From: Terriglobia bacterium
GTDB lineage: Bacteria > Acidobacteriota > Terriglobia > Bryobacterales > UBA6623
Reading direction: 5' to 3'
DNA length: 64,000 bases
Assembly: GCA_009841225.1 (NCBI GenBank)
Contig: VXMF01000012.1
Span: forward strand, 110,812 to 174,811
Shown: positions 37,968 through 46,016 of the stretch, piece after piece
How the letters are laid out: each line of letters opens with the position of its first letter
Position numbering within the stretch: position 1 is the first letter of the stretch
Translations under genes and position numbers: made by a program
The notes under the pieces: model-generated
Told to the model about the DNA's origin: nothing
Database searches by the model: none
The model's input: the letters and a program-made list of their open reading frames with translations, nothing else

Positions 37968-38609
37968 TCACTCCAAGCGCCGGATTCTTATGTTGCGAAA
38001 CCAGACCCGGCTGGCATGGTCTTGCAACACGATCCTGCCAGATCTGGCTTGGGCGAAGCCTTCGTCCCTGCCGGCTGCCTGGGCCCTTGCGGCGAAGTCC
38101 GAACTGCCAAGGTCGAATTCCACTACTTTCTGCCCGTTGAGCCAATGCTCCACACGGTCGCCGCGCGCTACGACCCGGAGAGTGTTCCACTCGCCGGGAG
38201 GGCGCGACCAATCACCCCGCGGCGCGTACAGCCCATAGGCTGATCCCACCCTGCGGTTCGCGTGCTGCTGCGAGGCTGGGCGCGCGTTGTCAGCGAGCTG
38301 GTACTCGATGGCGGCCGCGACCGGGTTTCCAGTGCCCACGAACCTGTAGAAGACTCCGCTGTTGCCGAGTTCGCCGAGCTTCCACTCGAGGCGCAGGTCG
38401 AAGTCCGCGAACTCGTCGGAAGTGGCGAGGTTCCCGGGTCGGCCCTCGACTAGCAACACGTTGTCCTCGACCCGCCAGCCGCCGCTCGGCTCCTCTCGCG
38501 GGAGCACGGTCCACCCTGAGAGGGTCGAGCCGTCAAAGAGCGCTTCGAAGCTAGGTTCGGCGGCTAGTGCGGCACCGTGGAGCGCCAGCAGGGCGAGCGC
38601 GAGCCTCAC
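37968..38609 (-). CDS. DUF1080 (3-keto-disaccharide hydrolase-type) secreted protein
   Basis: 213 residues with a signal peptide (MRLALALLALHGAALA). The family pattern is FEALFDGSTLSGWTV, GGWRVEDNVLLVEG, FDLRLEWKLGELGNSGVFYR, EYQLADNARP and PPGEWNTLRVVARGDRVEHW, with LNGQKVVEFD at the end of the lectin-like sandwich. The family includes enzymes that cleave 3-keto-glycosides. Its start overlaps the stop of a Gfo/Idh gene by 4 bases. That pairing fits periplasmic oxidation of a glycoside at C3 followed by cleavage. Ends TGA. Confidence 0.9.
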   Translation of the reverse strand: MRLALALLALHGAALAAEPSFEALFDGSTLSGWTVLPREEPSGGWRVEDNVLLVEGRPGNLATSDEFADFDLRLEWKLGELGNSGVFYRFVGTGNPVAAAIEYQLADNARPASQQHANRRVGSAYGLYAPRGDWSRPPGEWNTLRVVARGDRVEHWLNGQKVVEFDLGSSDFAARAQAAGRDEGFAQARSGRIVLQDHASRVWFRNIRIRRLE

Positions 38610-40078
38610 AACTCGCGCACCTGTTCGCTCTCGAGATCGAAGCCCATCGCCTTGTTGCGGCGATGGGCTTCCACCCCCAGGCTTACTGCGACCTGGGAGC
38701 GGTAGCCGAGTTCGCCATCGAGCGGGGCGGGCTTGCGCGTCCGAATCGACTCCAGGAAGTGCTGCCTGAACGACTTCGATGGAGGGGCCTGTATGTGTAG
38801 GGAGGGCATGATCGAAAGTGCCACGGCGCGCTCTTCGAATACACCTTGGAAGTAGCTATCGCGTTCCTCGCCAGGAGACTGGATCTGAGGTCGGGACCGA
38901 GAGTCCTCATCGTAGCGCTGCTTCCAACGCGGCTCCGCCAGCAGCATGGACAGCACTTGGCGCTTGCGTCTCTCGCTAAGGCCCGTGAAGTTGGTGGGCC
39001 GCACAGGGCGGCGCTCCTCGACCCACGTTCCCATGGCGTCCAGGCCGGTGTTCGCGACGCGTTCCTTGAAGCCATCGATGAAGGGTTCCTCCGGCACCAA
39101 GCGAATGCTCTGCGGGCGCAGGTGGTTGCCTTCGAAGTGGATGTTGGCCTCGTGGCCGCGCACGACGATCGGAAGCTCGACCGAGTTTTGTAGCGAGCCG
39201 GAGCACACGATGGTGTGCTTGCTGGGGAAATCCAGCGCCACGACAAGCACGTCCGGCACCTCCATCACGGATTCGGGAGTGCCGTAGTTTCCGCCGGCAG
39301 AAACCGCCCGAATCGGGAATTCCCGTCCAAGGACCTGGATCAGCGGCGTGACGTGGTGGTAGTACAGATCGGTGGCGATCCCGCCCGAGTAGTCGCGGTA
39401 GCGCCTCCAGCGGAAGAACCGCTCCCGTGAGAACGGCCTCTTCGGAGCGCTGCCGAGGAAGGCTTCCCAGTCCAAGTTCTCGGGACTGGCGGACTTGTCG
39501 ATGACGTAGTTGAAGGGGGGCTCTCGGGTGTTGCGGCTGCGGCTGGTCTGGCTCCACAGGATCTTCCCCAGCAGGCCTGCCGAGACCAGCTTGCGAGCGG
39601 GCTCCCAGATTCCGTGGGCGATGTGTTCGCTATCTACGGCGAGGATGCGACCGGTCTGCTCGGCGGTTTCCACCATCTGCTTGGCCTCGGCGATGGTCAA
39701 GCTCATCGGCTTTTCCACGTCCACGTCCTTGCCGGCCCGCATCGCTGCGATCGCCATCGGTGCGTGCCAGTGGTCGGGGGTGCAGACGATTACCGCGTCC
39801 ACGTTCGGATCTTGGATGAGGTCTTCGTAGCGCCGGTACCCCTTCGCCGAAGTTTGCGTAACCCCCTGGTCAAGCCGCGGAGCGTAGATGTCGCAGACCG
39901 CGGTCACTTTTGAACCCGGGCTATTGCTGTACTCGTTCAGATGCCCACGCGAAATATTGCCCAATCCGATCACCCCGATGCCGATGACGTCGTTTGCGCC
40001 TCGAATCTTCGAGTACGAGGCAGCTGTTGCGGCGATGGCGGCGCGGCTTGCGAATCCCCGGCGTGATATCGGAGTCAT
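38606..40078 (-). CDS. Tat-exported Gfo/Idh/MocA-family oxidoreductase
   Basis: 490 residues from ATG 40078; the ATG at 40087 lies inside the -10 box. The Tat signal is ISRRGFASRAAIAATAASY. The Rossmann motif GVIGLGNISRGHLNEYSN, the loop IVCTPDHWHAPMAIAAMRAG and DVDVEKPMSLTIAEAKQM (the EKP hallmark) are intact. The C-terminal domain contains GGIATDLYYHHVTPLIQVLG, typical of exported glycoside-type members. Coupled by a 4-base overlap to the DUF1080 gene. Likely oxidizes a glycoside hydroxyl in the periplasm; cofactor supply there is an open question for this family. Confidence 0.9.
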   Translation of the reverse strand: MTPISRRGFASRAAIAATAASYSKIRGANDVIGIGVIGLGNISRGHLNEYSNSPGSKVTAVCDIYAPRLDQGVTQTSAKGYRRYEDLIQDPNVDAVIVCTPDHWHAPMAIAAMRAGKDVDVEKPMSLTIAEAKQMVETAEQTGRILAVDSEHIAHGIWEPARKLVSAGLLGKILWSQTSRSRNTREPPFNYVIDKSASPENLDWEAFLGSAPKRPFSRERFFRWRRYRDYSGGIATDLYYHHVTPLIQVLGREFPIRAVSAGGNYGTPESVMEVPDVLVVALDFPSKHTIVCSGSLQNSVELPIVVRGHEANIHFEGNHLRPQSIRLVPEEPFIDGFKERVANTGLDAMGTWVEERRPVRPTNFTGLSERRKRQVLSMLLAEPRWKQRYDEDSRSRPQIQSPGEERDSYFQGVFEERAVALSIMPSLHIQAPPSKSFRQHFLESIRTRKPAPLDGELGYRSQVAVSLGVEAHRRNKAMGFDLESEQVREL

Positions 40079-40085
40079 AGAAGGC

Positions 40086-40091
40086 ATTTTA
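40086..40091 (-). promoter_or_regulatory. -10 box 7 bases before the Gfo/Idh start
   Basis: Minus-strand TAAAAT (40091-40086), then 7 bases, then ATG 40078. It overlaps the other possible start at 40087, so a transcript beginning 6-8 bases downstream would start at the ATG of the Tat signal. Candidate leaderless promoter. Confidence 0.45.
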
Positions 40092-40176
40092 GACCCACTC
40101 GATTTCTCTTGGGGGCGCTGCCGACAAAGTCTGGCCGCGCTGAAGTGGCGGCTAAGCGATATGCGAGAATCACGTC

Positions 40177-41637
40177 TTGAAGCCAGCGGTAGCGTCCATA
40201 TTGCTGATCGGTTGCTGCCTTGTGGCGGCTACGCGATTCGAGGATCCGAAGCCGCCCGGGCCTGCTTCCGTCGAAGATCGCGCCGAGGCCGAGCCGTCTG
40301 CCCATCCCGCAGTAACGCTCCACGCGCGGCCCAGACCGCTCGCGCCGGGTGCGGTGACCGAGGACTGGCCGGCTTTTCTCGGCCGCACCGGACAGCCGGT
40401 CTCCGGCGAGACCAGCCTCTTGCGCGAGTTCGGACCCGACGGGCCGAAGCTCCTGTGGGAGCTGTCCAAGGGTACCGGTTACAGCTCGCCGTCCATCCGA
40501 GGCGACTACCTCGTGTACCTCCACCGTTCAGGGAACCAAGAGGTCATCGAGTGCCTGCGGCCAGAAACAGGAGAGCGCTACTGGAGCTACCGCTACGGAA
40601 CCGACTTTAGGGACCGTTACGGCTATAACAACGGGCCGCGCTCGAGTCCGGTCATAGACGGCGACCATGTGTACACGTACGGGGCGCAGGGGAAGCTGCA
40701 CTGCCTCCGGCTCAAGACCGGACAAGTCGTCTGGCACCGCGACATCGCCGCCGAGTTCGGCGTGCCTCAGGACTTCTTCGGGATCGCCACCACGCCGTTG
40801 ATCGAAGGGGATCTGCTGATTTTGAACGTAGGCGCTCCGGGTGGTCCGGAGGTGGTCGCCTTCAACAAGCTGACCGGGCGCATGGTATGGGGTGCCGGCG
40901 ATCAGTGGGGTGCCAGCTATGCGACCCCAGTCATCGCCCGTGTCCATGGCGAGCGGCGGCTTTTCGTGCTCGGCGGCGGCGAGAGCAGGCCTCCGGCCGG
41001 AGGATTGCTGTCGATCAACCCGCGTGACGGCGCGCTGGACTTCAGGTTCCCCTGGCGCAGCCGGAGTTATGAGTCTGTCAACGCGTCGTGTCCGGTCGTG
41101 ACCGGCAATCGGGTGCTTGTCTCGGCCAGCTACCGTACCGGAGCGGCGTTGATCGAAGTGGAGTCCGACTGGACCTTCGCCAAGCTCTGGGAGAACTCCG
41201 ACTTCGATCTGCACTGGACGACCGCCGTATACGATCAGGGCCACTACTACGCGTTCTCGGGTCGCAACGAGCCCGACGCAAAGCTGACCTGCGTGAACGC
41301 CAGCAGCGGGGAAACGGTTTGGAGCGAGTCGCTGGAGTGGCAGGAAACAGTTCAAGTGCAGGGAGAGGCACGGACCATCTACGCGAGCCCCTTCCGGGGC
41401 AACTTGCTGAAGGTCGACGGCCGGTTCCTCGCGCTTGGCGAGCACGGGCACCTGCTGTGGCTGGATCTCTCGCCTGCGGGCCCGAAAATCTTGGACCGCA
41501 CCAGGCTGTTCCTGGCGCGCGAGACGTGGGCGCCGCCGGTCATTAGTCGCGGGCTGCTCTACGTGAGCCAGAACTCGCGTTCGATCGACCCGGCGGCCGG
41601 TCCGCGCTTGCTCTGCTTCGACCTGCGGGGTCCGTAG
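40177..41637 (+). CDS. PQQ-like beta-propeller lipoprotein
   Basis: 486 residues from TTG 40177, which begins a lipoprotein signal (MKPAVASILLIGC). After a Pro-rich linker the protein has WD-like quinoprotein repeats: DWPAFLGRTGQPVSG, KLLWELSKGTGYSSPSIRGD, VIECLRPETGERYWSYRYG, SSPVIDGDHVYTYGAQGKLH and CLRLKTGQVVWHRDI. These are the outer-membrane or periplasmic propellers common beside sulfatase and Gfo/Idh genes; PQQ-binding residues and a catalytic Asp are not evident, so it is more likely a binding or scaffold protein. A weak -10 (GAGAAT) lies 6 bases before the TTG. Divergent from the Gfo/Idh-DUF1080 pair. Confidence 0.85.
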   Translation: MKPAVASILLIGCCLVAATRFEDPKPPGPASVEDRAEAEPSAHPAVTLHARPRPLAPGAVTEDWPAFLGRTGQPVSGETSLLREFGPDGPKLLWELSKGTGYSSPSIRGDYLVYLHRSGNQEVIECLRPETGERYWSYRYGTDFRDRYGYNNGPRSSPVIDGDHVYTYGAQGKLHCLRLKTGQVVWHRDIAAEFGVPQDFFGIATTPLIEGDLLILNVGAPGGPEVVAFNKLTGRMVWGAGDQWGASYATPVIARVHGERRLFVLGGGESRPPAGGLLSINPRDGALDFRFPWRSRSYESVNASCPVVTGNRVLVSASYRTGAALIEVESDWTFAKLWENSDFDLHWTTAVYDQGHYYAFSGRNEPDAKLTCVNASSGETVWSESLEWQETVQVQGEARTIYASPFRGNLLKVDGRFLALGEHGHLLWLDLSPAGPKILDRTRLFLARETWAPPVISRGLLYVSQNSRSIDPAAGPRLLCFDLRGP

Positions 41638-41702
41638 CGGTCGGGGCAGCGAGCCCTCCCGCCGATGCCGTCTGTTCCGCCCGCGCTGCCTGAGCGCGGT
41701 TG

Positions 41703-44027
41703 TCACGGCTGCTCCGGCAACACTTCGAACAGCACCGCCGTGCGGTCGACGAACACCTTGTGCAGCCCCCAGCGAGCCGGCTCGCTCGCCACGGCTTGGG
41801 CCTGAGGGAAGTAGGGGTCGCGTGGGTCCACGTTGAACACCACGTAATCGATACCGTGCTGTCGCAGTAAGGCTGCCGCCGATGCGTGCGCAGCGCCCGG
41901 GGCAACCTCGATTCCCACGAATTCAAACGACTCGGGCTGCACCCTCTCCCAGCGGCCAGCGGGGGCAAGCACCGCAAACTCCAGCGTGGCCTGTGTGTCG
42001 GCAGCTCTTCCGGGATGCACCAGCTCGACACCATCGACGACCATGCTCTGGTTGAAGCGGATCTCGAGTTCCATCCCCGATGCTGCCGGCTGCCGCGACG
42101 TCCACGTGGTGAACGGATTTCCGTCGATCAGTCGATTCGCGTGCCATCGCAGAGGCTGCGCCCGTGCGGTCCATTGCGGGCCCGCGCGTACGGGGCGACC
42201 GTTGCTAAGGATGCGAACCTCAGAGGCCGACCAAGAACTGGCATTGTGGTCACGGGCCTGCTCCACGCGCACCCCTCGGACGGGACGCGGCGGCCAAGCC
42301 GCGCGGACTGCACTGTCTGGAATATGAGAGGGCTTCAGGGGAGCCAGCACCGCATCGGCCAAGTCTTGGTTCTCCAATCCTTGGTAGGAAACAAGGAGTT
42401 CTGCGTCAAAGTACGCTTCCGGCAGGTCGGTAAAGGACAGCACGCGCATGTCGCTGCCGCCGAGCTGGCCGATCCGGTCAGCCAGCAAGAAGAACTTCAC
42501 ATTTCTAGCCAGGTGCCATTTCTGAGGCTCCAGCCGCAGCGCCGCCCGCCAGGGCATGCCTTCCACGCTCCACAGATCGGGGTGGTACCAGCGCGAGCGC
42601 TGCGCGGGCCACGACGTGACGCATTGACCGGCCAGCAAGAGTGCCACAATGCCGTGGCGCAGCCGGAGCGGCGCGGCTTCCAGCGCCAGGCCGATGGCGA
42701 GCAAGGCGAACGGCAAGCTGGGGATCAGGAATCTCGCTCCGGCGTTGGCGAGCCAAGGAGTCGCGCTGACCACGGCAGCCGCCAGCAGTGCCCGGGTGAG
42801 CGGTCTCTTCCAAGCGATCAGGGCGATCGGCAACAAGAGGATCATCCAGCCCAGCGAACCGGCGTAGCGCTCTCCGATGACTAGGTCGAACGGTGCTGCG
42901 AGCAGCTGTTCCCAACGGTCGAACGGGCCTTGGCGATAAGAGCGCATCGCGAACTTGTAAGCCGTTTCCCACTCAACGCTGAAATATGGATTGGGGAACC
43001 ACTCGTTAAAGAACGGAGCGAGGGGATTGCCCGTGAATATCGCGTTCTTGACCAGCCAGGGCAGCCCGACGACGGCAGCCGGGACTCCGGTCCGTGCGAA
43101 CAGCCCCGCTAGCGATCTCACCGAGCCCCCCTTGAACAGGCGGTGAAGCGCTGCAGCAATGGCAGCGGCGATCGCTATCGCGCCCGTGTATTTGATGGCG
43201 AACGAGAATCCGATCAGAACGCCGAGTACCGCGAGCCATTGCCGCTCGCCGTCGCGCCACCACAGCAGCAGGACGCAGAAGACGGCGAATAGCGTGAAGG
43301 CGAGGGCGCAGTCGTTGTAGGCGGAGGTTGCGTCCGGGATGACAACCGGGCACGTGAAGTAGACGACCGTGGCGAACACGCCCGCAAGCTCGGCCCGAAA
43401 TCTCCGCGCAAGGCATAGGATCCCGCCCGCCGTGGCGATCAGAAAAGACAGGTGGACGAGCTTCGCCGCTGACTCGCGCCCGAACGCGTAAGCGAACAGG
43501 TACAGCATCTCGGCCCCTTGTGAGAGTTGGGCGTAGACACTGGTAGTGATCGCTTCGAAACCGTGTGACCGGTAGTAGCGGTGCACGAGGCCGAGGTGAT
43601 AGCCCATAGCATCGGCCCTGGTTTCTGGCGCGAGCGTGTGGACGACGTATAGGACACCGTAAACAGCGGCTGGAACGTAGAGGAGCAGTTGCGAGAAACG
43701 CGGGCTCGAACGGTGCTCCGGAGCTTCAGCGGTCCAGTTCCAACGGCCCCATCGGTACCACGCCAGCGCAATCAGCGCGAACGCGCCCAGTGCGGTGGCG
43801 TCGTAAAACCATCCGGCCGCACAGAGGGCGAACACCAGCGTGCTCAGCACTGCGGATCCGCAGCCGAAGGAGAGCAGCCACCCTTCCGCCGGCGTCAGCT
43901 TTCCCCGCAAACGCCGCAGTTGGCCGATGGCTGTCCGGCCAGCAAGGCAGGCTGCTACAACAGCAAGGGTGCCTCCGGCCAGCACGCTCGCCAGTCGATC
44001 CAAGGCTTCGAACAGCGTGGCTTCCAT
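41703..44027 (-). CDS. polytopic membrane glycosyltransferase-like protein with a discoidin-like insert
   Basis: 774 residues from ATG 44027 (MEATLFEALDRLASVLAGG). About 10-12 helices occupy the first 460 residues. A periplasmic loop after LYVVHTLAPETRADAMGYHL holds acidic residues of the kind used by GT-C mannosyl/arabinosyltransferases (ETRAD). The soluble C-terminal third contains RLIDGNPFTTWTSRQPAASG, ELEIRFNQSMVVDGVELVHP and LEFAVLAPAGRWERV, which resemble a discoidin (F5/8 type C) carbohydrate-binding sandwich. It ends with a conserved-looking HGIDYVVFNVDPRDPYFP block. Likely transfers sugar from a lipid carrier to a cell-envelope glycan or protein; the acceptor is unknown. Near a GT2 transferase gene. 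Confidence 0.7.
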   Translation of the reverse strand: MEATLFEALDRLASVLAGGTLAVVAACLAGRTAIGQLRRLRGKLTPAEGWLLSFGCGSAVLSTLVFALCAAGWFYDATALGAFALIALAWYRWGRWNWTAEAPEHRSSPRFSQLLLYVPAAVYGVLYVVHTLAPETRADAMGYHLGLVHRYYRSHGFEAITTSVYAQLSQGAEMLYLFAYAFGRESAAKLVHLSFLIATAGGILCLARRFRAELAGVFATVVYFTCPVVIPDATSAYNDCALAFTLFAVFCVLLLWWRDGERQWLAVLGVLIGFSFAIKYTGAIAIAAAIAAALHRLFKGGSVRSLAGLFARTGVPAAVVGLPWLVKNAIFTGNPLAPFFNEWFPNPYFSVEWETAYKFAMRSYRQGPFDRWEQLLAAPFDLVIGERYAGSLGWMILLLPIALIAWKRPLTRALLAAAVVSATPWLANAGARFLIPSLPFALLAIGLALEAAPLRLRHGIVALLLAGQCVTSWPAQRSRWYHPDLWSVEGMPWRAALRLEPQKWHLARNVKFFLLADRIGQLGGSDMRVLSFTDLPEAYFDAELLVSYQGLENQDLADAVLAPLKPSHIPDSAVRAAWPPRPVRGVRVEQARDHNASSWSASEVRILSNGRPVRAGPQWTARAQPLRWHANRLIDGNPFTTWTSRQPAASGMELEIRFNQSMVVDGVELVHPGRAADTQATLEFAVLAPAGRWERVQPESFEFVGIEVAPGAAHASAAALLRQHGIDYVVFNVDPRDPYFPQAQAVASEPARWGLHKVFVDRTAVLFEVLPEQP

Positions 44028-44306
44028 GTGCGTCTGCGACCGGTGCTTGACCAAGGATACGGACTTCGGCACGGACCCGCACGCCGGATCGGACGCAGTC
44101 CTCCATTACAGCGGGAACCGGGGCCAGCGCGTTCCAGCGGCCTTTACGGTGCAGGTTGGGAGGCCCGGGGCACGAACTTCTCGAAAGCCGCCATTCCATC
44201 GAGGCCACTCCATTCCACTGGGTCGATGCAGAGCTGCCCGGACCCTCAAGCCAGACTCTGCCCGGCTCGATCCGGTCGTTGGAGTGACAGGTTTGGGCTC
44301 TTGTGC

Positions 44307-44756
44307 CTATGGCTGGTTCGCAGCTTTGAAGGGGTCGCGAGTGCGCAGTTCGGGGAATGCACTGAAGTCCCGGTCCCGGGTGAGCAGCGTTTCGACGCCG
44401 TGAGCGATGCATATCGCTGCGATGCGTGCGTCGTGCACGGCACCGCCGACGACATGGGGCCGATCCACGAATCGGCCCAGAATCGCGGGAAAGTTGCTAG
44501 TCTCGCCGATCAGCCGGTTAGATGGCGACTCGCTCCATGCACGGAACTGGAGCCATGCCTGCCTCGGGGTTGTCGCGGTGTCCTTCCACAGGCGTCGGTT
44601 CGTGACCACGCTCAGGAACTCGAAGCAACACGGCCAGGGAATCGCCCAAGGCTGATCTCCCCCGGCGAGTCCCGCCATGATCCTGTGTGCCTGATCGCCT
44701 AGGCGTGCCTCGCGACGGTGCGCGTAGACAAGAAGATTGGTGTCGACGGCGATCAA
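44307..44756 (-). CDS. vapC: VapC-type PIN-domain toxin
   Basis: 149 residues from a TTG that overlaps the vapB stop. The PIN-domain acidic residues are all present: Asp5 in MIAVDTNLLVYAHR, Glu in PCCFEFLSVVTN, Asp in VHDARIAAICIAHG and Asp in LLTRDRDFSAFPEL. VapC toxins are Mg-dependent RNases that usually cut tRNA or rRNA. Encoded directly after its antitoxin, with an operator ahead of the pair. Confidence 0.93.
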   Translation of the reverse strand: MIAVDTNLLVYAHRREARLGDQAHRIMAGLAGGDQPWAIPWPCCFEFLSVVTNRRLWKDTATTPRQAWLQFRAWSESPSNRLIGETSNFPAILGRFVDRPHVVGGAVHDARIAAICIAHGVETLLTRDRDFSAFPELRTRDPFKAANQP

Positions 44757-45001
44757 CGGGATCCCCGACCTTCGTAGATCAGCTCACGCAGTTCCGGCCA
44801 GGTGTACCCCTCGAGCGGGTCGGGGCTGTTCGGATCGCCGACTCTCAGATCAGGGAGAACGTAGCGGCTCGGGGTCGGCGGAGCATCTAGCACACGGCGT
44901 AGTCCATCTTCGACTACAGCGCGCAGAGGACGTCCCGCCTTCTGGGCGTGGCGCTTGGCTCGAATGAGGAGCTCATCGTGAATCTCGATCGTCGTCTTCA
45001 T
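44753..45001 (-). CDS. vapB: VapB-type ribbon-helix-helix antitoxin
   Basis: 82 residues. The N-terminal MKTTIEIHDELLIRAKRHAQ is a ribbon-helix-helix DNA-binding segment, followed by AVVEDGLRRVLDAPP. The C-terminal GYTWPELRELIYEGRGSR would wrap the toxin active site. The stop and the vapC TTG overlap (TTGA). Autoregulation is expected through the palindrome just upstream. Confidence 0.93.
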   Translation of the reverse strand: MKTTIEIHDELLIRAKRHAQKAGRPLRAVVEDGLRRVLDAPPTPSRYVLPDLRVGDPNSPDPLEGYTWPELRELIYEGRGSR

Positions 45002-45013
45002 CGCACCATATTA

Positions 45014-45033
45014 CCCATATAGCATTATATGGG
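45014..45033. promoter_or_regulatory. VapBC operator: perfect 8+8 inverted repeat over the -10
   Basis: CCCATATA, 4 bases (GCAT), TATATGGG: a perfect palindrome with a short centre, ending 12 bases before the vapB ATG. A minus-strand TATAAT (45029-45024) lies inside it, so bound VapBC would block the promoter. The local AT content is much higher than in the surrounding DNA. A TGGACT about 18 bases upstream of the -10 is a possible -35. Confidence 0.75.
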
Positions 45034-45133
45034 AACACCATAATCTCAGTCCATCGCGAATGTCGGGACAGCGGAACGCCATCTGGCGCGAGACGGAACC
45101 GGCGTCCCAGTGCGTCTGCGCCACGGTCAGCCT

Positions 45134-45850
45134 TCAGCTTCGTTGTCTTCGCCTCAAGGGTTTGAAAGCGTACTTGAGAATGCACCAGAGCGCCCAAGCT
45201 CCGTCCCTGGGACGGATCTTCTTGCCTTGCTCGTAGGTGCGACCGTGGTACGAGATCCCTACTTCGTAAACGCGCGCCCCGGCCTTGGCGATCTTCGCGG
45301 TGATCTCTGGCTCGAAGCCGAAGCGATCTTCCTCCAAGACGATGGACTGCAGCAATTCCCGGCGGAAGACCTTGTAGCAAGACTCCATGTCGGTCAGGTT
45401 CAGGTCCGTTGCCAAGTTCGACAGCAGCGTCAGCAGGCGATTTCCCAGATAGTGCCGGAAGTACAGAACACGGTGCTCGCTCGAGGTCAGGAAGCGCGAG
45501 CCGTACACCGCGTCCGCCCTGCCTTGCAGCAGCGGGTTGAGCAGCTTGGAGTAGTCGGCGGGGTCATATTCCAAGTCCGCGTCCTGGACGATTACGAAAT
45601 CCCCCGTCGCCGCCCCGAATCCAGTCCGCAAGGCCCGGCCCTTGCCGCGGTTGCGATCATGCCGGAGCAAGGTGACGTTATTGGCTTCGGCAGCGATTCT
45701 CGCCGCGACTTCCGCCGAGCCGTCTGTCGACGCGTCGTCCACGATGATGATCTCTGTAGGAATGTCCGCGGCCTGAACGCGATCGACGATTTGTCGCAGC
45801 GTGCCAGCTTCGTTGTATGTGGGGATGACCACCGTAAGCGTTGCAGACAA
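45134..45850 (-). CDS. GT2-family glycosyltransferase (dolichyl-phosphate mannose synthase-like)
   Basis: 238 residues from a TTG with GAGGAG 10 bases upstream. Signature motifs: VVIPTYNEAGTLRQIVDRV, IIIVDDASTDGSAEVAARIA, RNRGKGRALRTGFGAATGD and the DxD-like VQDADLEYDPADY. YGSRFL and LTDMESCYKVFRRE are typical of the dolichol/polyprenyl-phosphate sugar synthase branch. It makes polyprenyl-phosphate sugars at the cytoplasmic face, which could supply the nearby membrane transferase (41703). No membrane segment. Confidence 0.88.
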   Translation of the reverse strand: MSATLTVVIPTYNEAGTLRQIVDRVQAADIPTEIIIVDDASTDGSAEVAARIAAEANNVTLLRHDRNRGKGRALRTGFGAATGDFVIVQDADLEYDPADYSKLLNPLLQGRADAVYGSRFLTSSEHRVLYFRHYLGNRLLTLLSNLATDLNLTDMESCYKVFRRELLQSIVLEEDRFGFEPEITAKIAKAGARVYEVGISYHGRTYEQGKKIRPRDGAWALWCILKYAFKPLRRRQRS

Positions 45851-46016
45851 ACTGGTTCGACTCCTCGCGGGACGGAGCGAGCGGCTCGGCTCGCGATTTC
45901 CTCAGACGCCAAGTATGCAACAGTCGCGGGAATTGCTGGTGTGCCGGCAGTCAGCGGATTGACTGCCGGTAGGGTTGAGTCCTATCGCAGCCTCGGCGAA
46001 TGGAGCGTAGCGTAGG

